Shown piece by piece: positions 23,375 to 31,031 of a stretch of 41,399 bases of DNA. The position numbers were made by a program, and so were the translations under genes. Position 1 is the stretch's first letter, and the number at the start of each line of letters is the position of its first letter. The notes beneath the pieces are model-generated. The model searched no databases. It saw only the letters and a list, made by a program, of their open reading frames with translations, and was not told the DNA's origin. This DNA comes from an uncultured Actinomycetes bacterium (GTDB taxonomy: Bacteria > Actinomycetota > Actinomycetes > Actinomycetales > Microbacteriaceae): NCBI GenBank assembly GCA_903920435.1, contig CAIXMB010000080.1:1-41399 (forward strand), in the 5' to 3' direction.

Positions 23375-23386
23375 GGAATCGATTTC
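23375..23386. promoter_or_regulatory. LacI operator (site C) between GH172 operon and lacI
   Basis: GGAATCGATTTC, identical to site B, lies 58 bp before the GH172 start codon and 100 bp before the lacI start. On the plus strand TTGGAA overlaps it and TAGGCT (23394-23399) follows; spacing is short for a standard promoter. One bound repressor could control both directions, including its own gene. Confidence 0.65.
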
Positions 23387-23486
23387 ATCAATGTAGGCTT
23401 ACCCCACGGCGCGTGTCAACACGGTCGGATGCACGGCCCGCTAGGGTCGGTCGGGCACTGAATCAGTCCAGAGCGGGACGGAACGT

Positions 23487-24482
23487 ATGGCAACGATCTA
23501 CGAGGTCGCAGCACTCGCCGGGGTCTCGCCTGCCACAGTGAGCCGGGTGGTGAACGGCCAACGAGTCTCGGAGGAGAAGGCGGCGCTGGTGCGTGCGGCC
23601 GCCGCAGAGCTCAACTTCACGCCCAACCGCACGGCCCGTACGCTGCGCCGCCAGAACTCCGAAGTCATCGCCCTCGTGCTGCCGGACATCGAGAACCCCT
23701 ATTTCACGTCCATGGCGCGCGGCGTCGAGGACGTCGCGCGGGCCGCGGGCTACTCCGTGGTGCTGTGCAATACCGACGAGGATCCGGCCAAGGAGGCCAA
23801 GTACCTCGACATCGCGATCTCGGAGAACATGGCGGGGGTCGTCCTCGCACCGGCCTCCGACCACACCGACCTGCAGCATCTCGTGGCGCGCGGCCGGCCG
23901 ATCGTCGCGGTCGACCGCAGCACCAGGTTCGACATCGACGGCGTGATGATGAACAACCGCCAAGGTGGCCTGTCTGCCGCCCAAACACTGGTCGACGCGG
24001 GGTACCGGCGCATCGCCTGCATCACCGGCCCGCGCGACATCGAGACCGCCGCCGAGCGCAGCAACGGCTGGCGCGAGATCGTCACCAGGGCGGGCATGTT
24101 CGACCGCCCCGACGACTACCTGCGCTACTCGACCTTCCGCGTCGACGGCGGCCGCACGGCGATGCAGGAGCTGCTCGCGATGGAGAACCCGCCCGACGCC
24201 GTGGTCGCCGCCAACAACCTCATGGGGGTCGGCGCGCTCCAGGTGCTCACCGAGACGGGTCTGACGCCGCCGGCCTTCGGGGTTGCCGTGGTGGGCGACC
24301 TGCCCTTCACGACCCTGCCGCCGGCATCCGTGTCGATAGTCAGACTGCCCGCGCGGCACATGGGTGTGACGGCCGCGCGCATGCTCCTCGAGCGCATCGA
24401 CGGCGATACCCAGCCCGCCCGCACGGTGGTACTGCGCAACGAGATCATCCCCGCGACGAGCGTGCCCGCTCCGACCGTCTAG
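23487..24482 (+). CDS. LacI-family repressor of the D-arabinan locus
   Basis: 331 aa. Helix-turn-helix and hinge at the N-terminus: TIYEVAALAGVSPATVSRVVNGQRVSEEKAALV and NRTARTLRRQNSEVIALVLPD. The periplasmic-binding-protein-like ligand domain follows (NPYFTSMARGVEDVARAAGYSVVLCNTDED; GVVLAPASDHTDLQHL; DAVVAANNLMGVGALQVL). Ligand would be a sugar or sugar derivative, presumably D-arabinose, D-ribulose or a short arabino-oligosaccharide (inference). The gene sits in the middle of the locus and four copies of a palindromic motif flank its target genes and itself, arguing for local repressor and autoregulation. A 7-bp GCGCGCG/CGCGCGC hairpin follows the stop. Confidence 0.88.
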   Translation: MATIYEVAALAGVSPATVSRVVNGQRVSEEKAALVRAAAAELNFTPNRTARTLRRQNSEVIALVLPDIENPYFTSMARGVEDVARAAGYSVVLCNTDEDPAKEAKYLDIAISENMAGVVLAPASDHTDLQHLVARGRPIVAVDRSTRFDIDGVMMNNRQGGLSAAQTLVDAGYRRIACITGPRDIETAAERSNGWREIVTRAGMFDRPDDYLRYSTFRVDGGRTAMQELLAMENPPDAVVAANNLMGVGALQVLTETGLTPPAFGVAVVGDLPFTTLPPASVSIVRLPARHMGVTAARMLLERIDGDTQPARTVVLRNEIIPATSVPAPTV

Positions 24483-24486
24483 GGCG

Positions 24487-24503
24487 GCGCGCGTCACGCG
24501 CGC
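24487..24503 (+). terminator. Hairpin after lacI
   Basis: GCGCGCG-tca-CGCGCGC is a perfect 7-bp stem with a 3-nt loop starting 5 nt after the lacI stop. It is G+C only and has no U tract, but its place fits a terminator separating lacI from the GH116 promoter. Confidence 0.5.
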
Positions 24504-24534
24504 GCAGATCGCGGCGCCGGCCGCATTTCGCGAC

Positions 24535-24562
24535 TTGTGCATGAAATCGATTTCTGTAACGA
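24535..24562 (+). promoter_or_regulatory. GH116 operon promoter with perfect LacI operator (site D)
   Basis: TTGTGC (24535-24540) and TAACGA (24557-24562) are separated by 16 bp, and the perfect palindrome GAAATCGATTTC (24543-24554) lies wholly in the spacer, as at the DUF4185 promoter. AAGGAGG (24576-24582) precedes the GTG start. Confidence 0.7.
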
Positions 24563-24586
24563 TGGTGCCGTAATCAAGGAGGATTC

Positions 24587-27082
24587 GTGATCGGCACCCC
24601 GCACCCGGAGTCGCCCCTCGCCACCGGCACCTGGCTCGGGGCCGAGGCGAGCGCGGCGGCCTTCCCGCTCGGCGGTATCGGCACCGGCAATGTCTCCGTC
24701 GGCGCGCGCGGCGAGCTCAGGGACTGGGAGCTGCACAACGCCCCGGCCAAGGGCGCCCGCCTGCCCTTCAGCTTCTTCGCGCTCGACGTGCGCGGTGCTG
24801 ATGCCGAGCCCGTGACGCGCGTGCTTCAGTCGCAGTTCCGCGCGCCGCACGAGGCCGACCAGGGCTACTACGCGGGCGACCTGGGCGGGCTGCCGCGCTT
24901 CGAGAACTCACGGATGCTCGGCGAGTACCCCTTCGTCCGCGTCGACTTCGACGACCCGAAGGTGCCCGTGCAGGTCTCGCTCGAGGCGTTCACACCCTTC
25001 GTGCCCCTCGACGCGGACGCCTCCGGCATCCCCGCCGCCGTGCTCAGGTACCGCGTGACGAATCCGACCGCGTCGCCGCTGACGGTCTCCGTCATCGGGT
25101 CGCTCGCGAACCCCGTGGGCGCCGGCGAGCCCGACGTCTTCCACTTCCCGCGGTTCGACGGGCATCCGGTCAACACCTACCGGGATGCGGACGGCGTGCG
25201 CGGTGTGCACGTCACCTCCGACCTGCCCGCGGATTCGCTCGCGTTCGGCAGCGCGAGCCTCACGACCGCCGACGACAGCACGAGCGCCAAGCCCACCTGG
25301 CTGTGGGGGTTCTGGCAGGACGGCGCGCAGGTCTTCTGGGATGACGTGCGCGACGACGGCCGAATCGACCCCGAGCCCGTGGAGACCCTCGAGACCGGTG
25401 ACCTGCCCGAGTGGATCACGCGGCTGCGGGTCGGCTCGCTCGGCATCCACCACGAGCTCGCGCCGGGCGAGACGCGCGACTTCGAGTTCCGCCTCACCTG
25501 GTACTTCCCCAACCGGCCCCAGGCGTGGCTCGGCAACATCAACCTGCCGAGCCCGCACGCCGGGCAGATCGTGCGCAACCACTACGCCACGCGCTTCGCC
25601 GACGCGTGGGAGGTCGCGACGCACCTGGGCCGCGAGCTCTCCGGGCTCGAGGCGGCGAGCCGGGCCTTCCATGCCGCGCTGCACGGGTCGTCACTGCCGG
25701 CCGAGGTCATCGACGCCGCGGCATCGAACCTGGCGGTCATCCGTAGCACCACTTGCTTCCGGCTGGAGGACGGCACCTTCGCGGCGTGGGAGGGCAGCTT
25801 CGACGCCCACGGCAGTTGCGAGGGTACCTGCACCCACGTGTGGAACTACGCGCAGGGCCTCGCGTACCTCTTCCCCGAGCTCGAGCGCAGCGCCCGCCGC
25901 ACGGAGTTCCTCGGCGAGACGCGCGACGACGGCCGCATGAACTTCCGCGCGAACAGCATCTTCGACTCGCCCGCCTGGGAGTTCCACCCCGCCGTCGACG
26001 GGCAGCTCGGCACCGTCGTGCGGCTCTATCGCGAGTGGCGGTTCAGCGGCGACGACGAGTTCTTGCGCGAGGTGTGGCCCGCGGCGAAGCGCGCCCTCGA
26101 GTTCGCGTTCGTCGAGTGGGACGCCAACGGCGACGACGTGCTCGACAGCAAGCAGCACAACACTTACGACATCGAGTTCTACGGCGAGAACTCCCTCAGC
26201 AACTCCGTGTTCTTCGCGGCCCTGCACGCGGGTGCTCGGCTCGCCGAGCACCTCGGCGAGCCCGCCACCGCCGAGCGCTGGCTCGCGGCCGCCGAGCGAG
26301 GCGCCGCCCACATGGACGAGCTCCTGTTCAACGGCGAGTACTACGAGCAGAAGCTCGACGACGTCGACGCCGTGCGCTACCAGTACGGCACGGGGGTGCT
26401 GAGCGACCAGCTCTTCGGCCAGTACCTCGCGCACGTCACGGGCCTCGGCCACGTGCTGCCCGCCGAGCACGTGCGATCGGCGATCGCCGCGGTGTTCCGC
26501 CACAACTTCCGCCCAGACCTCAGCGAGCACCACAGCGTGCAGCGCACCTACGCGCTCGGCCACGAGGCCGGGCTGGTCCTGTGCTCCTGGCCGCGCGGGG
26601 GGCGCCCGCGCATCCCGTTCGTGTACTCCGACGAGGTGTGGACCGGCATCGAGTACCAGGTTGCCGCCCACCTCGTGTTCGAGGGGCTCGTCGACGAGGG
26701 GCTCACCCTCGTGCGGGCCGTGCGGAGCCGCCACAACGGCACCAACCGCAACCCATGGAACGAGGTGGAGTGCGGCAACCACTACGCGCGCTCCCTCGCG
26801 AGCTGGGCGGTGCTCATCGCCATGACCGGGGCGCAGTACGACGCGCAGGCCCGCTCGCTCGCGTTCGCGCCCGCGCAGGAGGGGTCGCTCAAGACGTTCT
26901 TCAGCACGGGCTCCGGCTGGGGCCGCGCCTCCCTCGACGACTCGGGTGTGACGCTCTCGCTCGACTTCGGCACCCTCGCCCTCGACACCCTCACCGTGGG
27001 CGGCCGCCCGCTCACGACGACCTCCGGCAGCCTCACCGCCGGCGACAGCACGCGCTACACCTATGAAGGAGCACCGGAATGA
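24587..27082 (+). CDS. GH116-family glycoside hydrolase, candidate exo-beta-D-arabinofuranosidase
   Basis: 831 aa from GTG 24587 (AAGGAGG upstream); no signal peptide, so cytosolic. The N-terminal beta domain (GBA2_N type) starts AAFPLGGIGTGNVSVGARGELRDWEL and includes PFVRVDF and RYRVTNPTASPLTVSVIGS; the C-terminal alpha/alpha barrel spans about residues 360-780. By alignment with GBA2-type motifs, the nucleophile is Glu412 in CEGTCTHVWNYA and the acid/base Asp528 in HNTYDIEFYG. GH116 includes beta-glucosidases, beta-xylosidases and, from a Microbacterium, an exo-beta-D-arabinofuranosidase. Locus context favours the last. Its stop overlaps the isomerase start by 4 nt (ATGA), and the promoter carries the perfect LacI operator. 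Confidence 0.86.
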   Translation: MIGTPHPESPLATGTWLGAEASAAAFPLGGIGTGNVSVGARGELRDWELHNAPAKGARLPFSFFALDVRGADAEPVTRVLQSQFRAPHEADQGYYAGDLGGLPRFENSRMLGEYPFVRVDFDDPKVPVQVSLEAFTPFVPLDADASGIPAAVLRYRVTNPTASPLTVSVIGSLANPVGAGEPDVFHFPRFDGHPVNTYRDADGVRGVHVTSDLPADSLAFGSASLTTADDSTSAKPTWLWGFWQDGAQVFWDDVRDDGRIDPEPVETLETGDLPEWITRLRVGSLGIHHELAPGETRDFEFRLTWYFPNRPQAWLGNINLPSPHAGQIVRNHYATRFADAWEVATHLGRELSGLEAASRAFHAALHGSSLPAEVIDAAASNLAVIRSTTCFRLEDGTFAAWEGSFDAHGSCEGTCTHVWNYAQGLAYLFPELERSARRTEFLGETRDDGRMNFRANSIFDSPAWEFHPAVDGQLGTVVRLYREWRFSGDDEFLREVWPAAKRALEFAFVEWDANGDDVLDSKQHNTYDIEFYGENSLSNSVFFAALHAGARLAEHLGEPATAERWLAAAERGAAHMDELLFNGEYYEQKLDDVDAVRYQYGTGVLSDQLFGQYLAHVTGLGHVLPAEHVRSAIAAVFRHNFRPDLSEHHSVQRTYALGHEAGLVLCSWPRGGRPRIPFVYSDEVWTGIEYQVAAHLVFEGLVDEGLTLVRAVRSRHNGTNRNPWNEVECGNHYARSLASWAVLIAMTGAQYDAQARSLAFAPAQEGSLKTFFSTGSGWGRASLDDSGVTLSLDFGTLALDTLTVGGRPLTTTSGSLTAGDSTRYTYEGAPE

Positions 27083-28716
27083 CCAGCTACACCCTCCCCG
27101 CCGAGCGCACCGCGACGGCGGTCGCCCCGAACACCGCATGGCTCATCTCGAGCGGCGACCTGCGGCCCTCGGCGAACGAGGCCGGCTGGCCCACCCAGCA
27201 GCAGCTCGAGGCCGACGTGACGGCCGCGCTCGGCACCCTCGGGTGGTCGGTGGTGCGCGCGAACCCCGTCGATCCGGCGACCGGCCACGGCTTCATCAGC
27301 AGCCAGCGCATGGGCCTCGAGGTCTTCAAGGGCATTCCCACGGATGCCCCACTCATCGTCGCGGAGGCCGTGTGGCAGTACAGCCACCACGTGCTCGCGG
27401 GCCTGCGCACGCACCGCGGACCGATCCTCACCGTGGCCAACTTCGCACCGGACTGGCCGGGGCTCGTCGGCCTGCTCGGGCTCAACGCGGGTCTCACCAA
27501 GATGGGCAAGCCGTACTCGACGATCTGGAGCGTCGACTTCACCGACGAGTGGTTCATGAACGGACTGCGCGAGTGGGTCGAGACTCAGCACATCACGCAC
27601 GACGCATCGCACGTGCATCCGTTGCCGTCGCTCGGTGAGAGCGCGGAGAAGGCGCTCGGCGAGGCGCTCGCCAACCAACTGCTCGAGGAGAAGGCCATCA
27701 TCGGCGTCTTCGACGAGGGCTGCATGGGCATGTACAACGCGATCTTCGACGACGAGCTGCTCAACCCGATCGGCATCTACAAGGAGCGCCTCTCACAGAG
27801 CGCTCTCTACGCCGAGATGCTCACCGTGAGCGACGCCGATGCCGCGGGCGTGGGGGAGTGGCTGAAGAGTGCCGGAATGACCTTCCGCACCGGCACCGAC
27901 GAGAAGACGGAGCTCACCGAGGCGCAGCTCACCTGGCAGTACAAGATGTACATCGCCGCCCTGCGCATCGCCGACGACTTCGGTCTCGACGCGATCGGCA
28001 TCCAGTACCAGCAGGGGCTGAAAGACCTGGTGCCGGCGAGCGACCTCGCCGAGGGCATCCTGAACACGACGGACCGCCCGCCCGTGTTCAGCAGGGACGG
28101 CAAGCGCGAGCTGCACGCGGGCCTCGCGATGCCGCACTTCAACGAGGCAGATGAGGGCGTCGCAGTCGACGCGCTCATCACCGACCGGGTGTGGCGCGCG
28201 ATGGGTCTCGTGCCCGACAACACCCTCCACGACGTGCGGTGGGGCGAGCAGGTCGGAGACGACTTCGTGTGGGTCTACGAGATCTCCGGCTCCGTGCCCG
28301 CGTCGCACCTCGGCGGCTGGCAGAACGCGGAGGGCTGGCGGCAGGGCCCGGTGTTCTTCCCGGCGGGCGGCAGCACCATCAACGGCGTCTCCAAGCCCGG
28401 CGAGATCGTCTGGTCGCGGGTCTACATCGCCGAGGGCGTGCTCAACATCGACCTCGGCCGCGCGAGCGTCGTCGAGCTGCCTGCGGAGGAGACCCAGCGC
28501 CGCAAGGATGCCACGAACCCCGAGTGGCCCATCGCCCACGTCTTCCTGCACGGAGTGACGCGCGACCAGTTCATGGCCCGCCACAAGGCGAACCACGCCC
28601 AGGTCGTCTACGCGCCGGATGCACCGACCGCCGACCGCGCGCTCACCGCCAAGGCGGCGATGTTCGCGAAGCTCGGCGTGCGGGTGCACCTCATCGGCGA
28701 TACCCCGCTCGTCTAG
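27079..28716 (+). CDS. L-fucose/D-arabinose isomerase-family protein
   Basis: 545 aa, slightly shorter than E. coli FucI (591 aa). Recognisable segments: FKGIPTDAPLIVAEAVWQYSHHVLAGL, GPILTVANFAPDWPGLVGLLGLNAGLTKMGKPYSTIW, FDEGCMGMYNAIFDDELL (metal-ligand Glu213), AIGIQYQQGLKDLVP, and the C-terminal KANHAQVVYA with His506, equivalent to the His near the FucI C-terminus. FucI-type enzymes convert L-fucose to L-fuculose and equally D-arabinose to D-ribulose, since the sugars share stereochemistry at C2-C4. With no fucosidase or fuculose-phosphate aldolase nearby but three D-arabinan-type hydrolases, D-arabinose isomerisation is the favoured role. Coupled on both sides: ATGA overlap upstream, TAGTG downstream. 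Confidence 0.83.
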   Translation: MTSYTLPAERTATAVAPNTAWLISSGDLRPSANEAGWPTQQQLEADVTAALGTLGWSVVRANPVDPATGHGFISSQRMGLEVFKGIPTDAPLIVAEAVWQYSHHVLAGLRTHRGPILTVANFAPDWPGLVGLLGLNAGLTKMGKPYSTIWSVDFTDEWFMNGLREWVETQHITHDASHVHPLPSLGESAEKALGEALANQLLEEKAIIGVFDEGCMGMYNAIFDDELLNPIGIYKERLSQSALYAEMLTVSDADAAGVGEWLKSAGMTFRTGTDEKTELTEAQLTWQYKMYIAALRIADDFGLDAIGIQYQQGLKDLVPASDLAEGILNTTDRPPVFSRDGKRELHAGLAMPHFNEADEGVAVDALITDRVWRAMGLVPDNTLHDVRWGEQVGDDFVWVYEISGSVPASHLGGWQNAEGWRQGPVFFPAGGSTINGVSKPGEIVWSRVYIAEGVLNIDLGRASVVELPAEETQRRKDATNPEWPIAHVFLHGVTRDQFMARHKANHAQVVYAPDAPTADRALTAKAAMFAKLGVRVHLIGDTPLV

Positions 28717-30191
28717 TGGGCGTCGTCCTCGGAGTCGACGTCGGCACCTCGAGCACGAAGGGCGTGCTGGTCGACCTGTCGGGCAGGGTGGTCGCGACCG
28801 CGGTGCGGGAGCACGACGTGTCGCGCCCCCGCCCGGGCTGGGTCGAGATGGACGCGGAGGTGTGGTGGGACGAGTTCGTGTCGATCGCGCGCGAGCTCGT
28901 GGCCACCACGCAGGAGAATGTCGTCGCCGTCGGGGTCAGTGGTATGGGTCCGTGTGTCGCCCTCGCCGACGGAGACGGCGTTCCCCTGCGGCCCGCGATC
29001 CTCTACGGGGTCGACACGAGGGCGACGCAGCAGATCGCCCGGCTGACGGCCGAGCTAGGGGCCGACGAGATCCTCGCGCGCGGCGGATCGGCGCTCTCGA
29101 CCCAGGCCGCGGGGCCGAAGATCGCGTGGGTTGCCGAGAACGAGCCGGCGGTCTTCGGGGCGGCCCGCAAGGTGTTCATGCCGGCGTCGTTCCTCGCCTA
29201 CCGGCTCAGCGGCGCCTACGTGCTCGACCACCAGTCCGCGAGTCAGTGCTCGCCGCTCTACGACTCGGTGGCGCAGGAGTGGTACTGGCCGTGGGCCGGC
29301 CCGATCGTGGGCGACATCGAACTGCCGCCGCTCGTGTGGTCCGACTCGATCGTCGGCACCGTGACGTCGACAGCGGCCGCGGCGACGGGCCTGCCTGTGG
29401 GCACTCCCGTCGTCTCCGGCACGATCGATGCCTGGACCGAGGCCGTCAGCGTCGGCGCGCAGCAGCCCGGCGACCTCATGCTCATGTACGGCACCACGAT
29501 GTTCCTCGTCAACACGATCTCCGACCGCATCACCATCCCCGAGCTGTGGGGCACCGTCGGTGCGTTCGAGGGCACGCGCAACCTCGCGGGCGGCATGGCG
29601 ACATCGGGCGCGATCACCGGCTGGCTCCGCGGCCTTGTGGGGTCTCCCGACTACCCCACGCTGCTCGCCGAGGCCGCCGCCTCGGGGCCCGGCGCCCACG
29701 GGCTGCTCATGCTGCCGTACTTCGCGGGCGAACGCACTCCCATCGCCGATCCGGACGCGCGCGGCGTCATCGCCGGCCTCACCATCGAGCACACCCGCGG
29801 CGACCTCTACCGTGCGGCACTCGAGGCGACAGCCCTCGGCGTGCGGCACAACGTCGAGGCGATCCGCGCCGCGGGCGGCAGCATCGAGCGCGTGGTGGCC
29901 GTGGGCGGCGGCACGCAGGGCGACCTCTGGCTTCACGTGGTCTCGGATGTCACCGGCCTCACCCAGGAGGTGCGCTCGGTCACGATCGGGGCGAGCTACG
30001 GCGCCGCGTTCCTCGCGGCGCGCGCCGTGGCCTCCGTGTCCATCGACGAGTGGAACCCCGTGCAGCGCATGGTCGAGCCGGATGCCGCGCTCGCCGCCTC
30101 GTACGACGAGTTGTACGCCCTGTACCGCGACCTCTACCCGTCGACCGCTGCTGTCATGCACGCCCTCGCCGAACGGCAACGGGAGAGCTAG
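28716..30191 (+). CDS. FGGY-family pentulose kinase, probable D-ribulokinase
   Basis: 491 aa from GTG 28716, overlapping the isomerase stop by 1 nt. N-terminal phosphate-binding motif GVDVGTSSTKGVLVD, then RPGWVEMDAEVWWDEF, AVGVSGMGPCVALAD and ILYGVDTRA; the catalytic Asp is expected in GTIDAWTEAVSVG (Asp238); the FGGY C-terminal signature region is GGSIERVVAVGGGTQGDLWLHVVSDVTG. The family phosphorylates ketopentoses, glycerol and related polyols. Following a FucI-type isomerase, the likely reaction is D-ribulose + ATP -> D-ribulose 5-phosphate, an intermediate of the pentose phosphate pathway. L-fuculose or D-xylulose are the alternatives. Confidence 0.85.
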   Translation: MGVVLGVDVGTSSTKGVLVDLSGRVVATAVREHDVSRPRPGWVEMDAEVWWDEFVSIARELVATTQENVVAVGVSGMGPCVALADGDGVPLRPAILYGVDTRATQQIARLTAELGADEILARGGSALSTQAAGPKIAWVAENEPAVFGAARKVFMPASFLAYRLSGAYVLDHQSASQCSPLYDSVAQEWYWPWAGPIVGDIELPPLVWSDSIVGTVTSTAAAATGLPVGTPVVSGTIDAWTEAVSVGAQQPGDLMLMYGTTMFLVNTISDRITIPELWGTVGAFEGTRNLAGGMATSGAITGWLRGLVGSPDYPTLLAEAAASGPGAHGLLMLPYFAGERTPIADPDARGVIAGLTIEHTRGDLYRAALEATALGVRHNVEAIRAAGGSIERVVAVGGGTQGDLWLHVVSDVTGLTQEVRSVTIGASYGAAFLAARAVASVSIDEWNPVQRMVEPDAALAASYDELYALYRDLYPSTAAVMHALAERQRES

Positions 30192-30192
30192 C

Positions 30193-30205
30193 GCGGGCTT
30201 CCCGC
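30193..30205. terminator. Small hairpin between convergent operons
   Basis: GCGGG-ctt-CCCGC forms a 5-bp stem directly after the kinase stop and in front of the convergent isomerase stop at 30213. Short and weak, but it is the only candidate terminator in the 21-nt gap. Confidence 0.3.
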
Positions 30206-30212
30206 CCCGCGG

Positions 30213-31031
30213 TTAGTCCGCGAGATGCGCCTCGACGTGCTCCCGGTATCGCTCTGCGGTCGCCGCCGCCACCGTGGCGTAGTCGGTGTCCCAGATCGCC
30301 TGGTTGAAGATCTCGCACTCGATGTCGCCGTCATAGCCCGCGGCGACCACCGCGCGCGTCAGCGACTCGAAGTCGATGAAGCCGTCGCCCATGTACCCGC
30401 GGCTGAGCAGCGGGTCGGCGGCGATGGGCATGTTCCAGTCGCACACCTGGTAGGTCGCGATGCGGCCGGATGCCCCGGCGCGCGCGATCTGCGCGAGCAC
30501 CGCCGGATCCCAGAAGATGTGGAACGTGTCGACGACGACGCCCACCGCGCGCGCATCGAACTGCTCCGCGATGTCGAGCGCCTGGCCGAGCGTCGAGACC
30601 ACGGCCCGGTCGGTCACGTACATCGGGTGGAGGGCCTCGATCGAGAGGGTGACCCCGGCCGCGAGGGCTGCGGGGGCGAGCTCGCCGATCGCGTCGCGCA
30701 CACGCTCGCGAGCGCCGACCAGGTCGCGCGAGCCCTCGGGCAGTCCGCCCGCAACGAGCACGAGCGTCGGGGCTCCGAGCGCGGCGGTCTCCTCGATCGC
30801 GCGCAGGTTGTCGTCGCGCCAGCCGGGCTTCGTGAAGAAGCCGGCGCGGCACAGACTCGAGACGCGCAGGCCGGCGTCGCGGGCCGCGGCGGCGCTCGCC
30901 TCGAGGCCGAACTCGGCCACCGGCTCGCGCCACAGGCCGATGGCGGGGATGCCCGCGCCGACCGTCGCGGCGATCGCCTCGGGCACCGTGGCGTACTTGA
31001 TCGTCGCCTGGTTGAGCGAGAAGCGGCTCAC
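30213..31031 (-). CDS. Sugar phosphate isomerase/epimerase (AP endonuclease 2-like TIM barrel)
   Basis: 272 aa from GTG 31031, overlapping the DUF993 stop by 4 nt (GTGA). TIM-barrel motifs of PF01261: SLNQATIKYATVPEAIAATVGAGIPAIGLWRE, VSSLCRAGFF, TLSIEALHPMYVTDR (metal Glu), AVGVVVDTFHIFWDP (metal Asp, His), YQVCDWN and DIECEIFNQ (metal Glu). Members are metal-dependent isomerases, epimerases or lyases acting on sugars and inositols. The partner genes are a Gfo/Idh dehydrogenase and a DUF993 protein; this three-gene set is repeatedly seen in actinobacteria with LacI regulators, but its substrate is not settled. Confidence 0.82.
   Translation of the reverse strand: MSRFSLNQATIKYATVPEAIAATVGAGIPAIGLWREPVAEFGLEASAAAARDAGLRVSSLCRAGFFTKPGWRDDNLRAIEETAALGAPTLVLVAGGLPEGSRDLVGARERVRDAIGELAPAALAAGVTLSIEALHPMYVTDRAVVSTLGQALDIAEQFDARAVGVVVDTFHIFWDPAVLAQIARAGASGRIATYQVCDWNMPIAADPLLSRGYMGDGFIDFESLTRAVVAAGYDGDIECEIFNQAIWDTDYATVAAATAERYREHVEAHLAD

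Noticed and set aside
22190-27082. Inulin or difructose-anhydride degradation as the role of the locus
   Set aside because: GH172 includes fructofuranosidases, but fructose would need no FucI-type isomerase or pentulose kinase, and no GH32 gene is present.
11436-30191. L-fucose utilisation as the meaning of FucU and the FucI-type isomerase
   Set aside because: No GH29/GH95/GH141 fucosidase, fuculose-phosphate aldolase or fucose dehydrogenase is visible, and the GH183/GH172/GH116 combination points to D-arabinose. Kept as an alternative because FucI-type enzymes accept both sugars.
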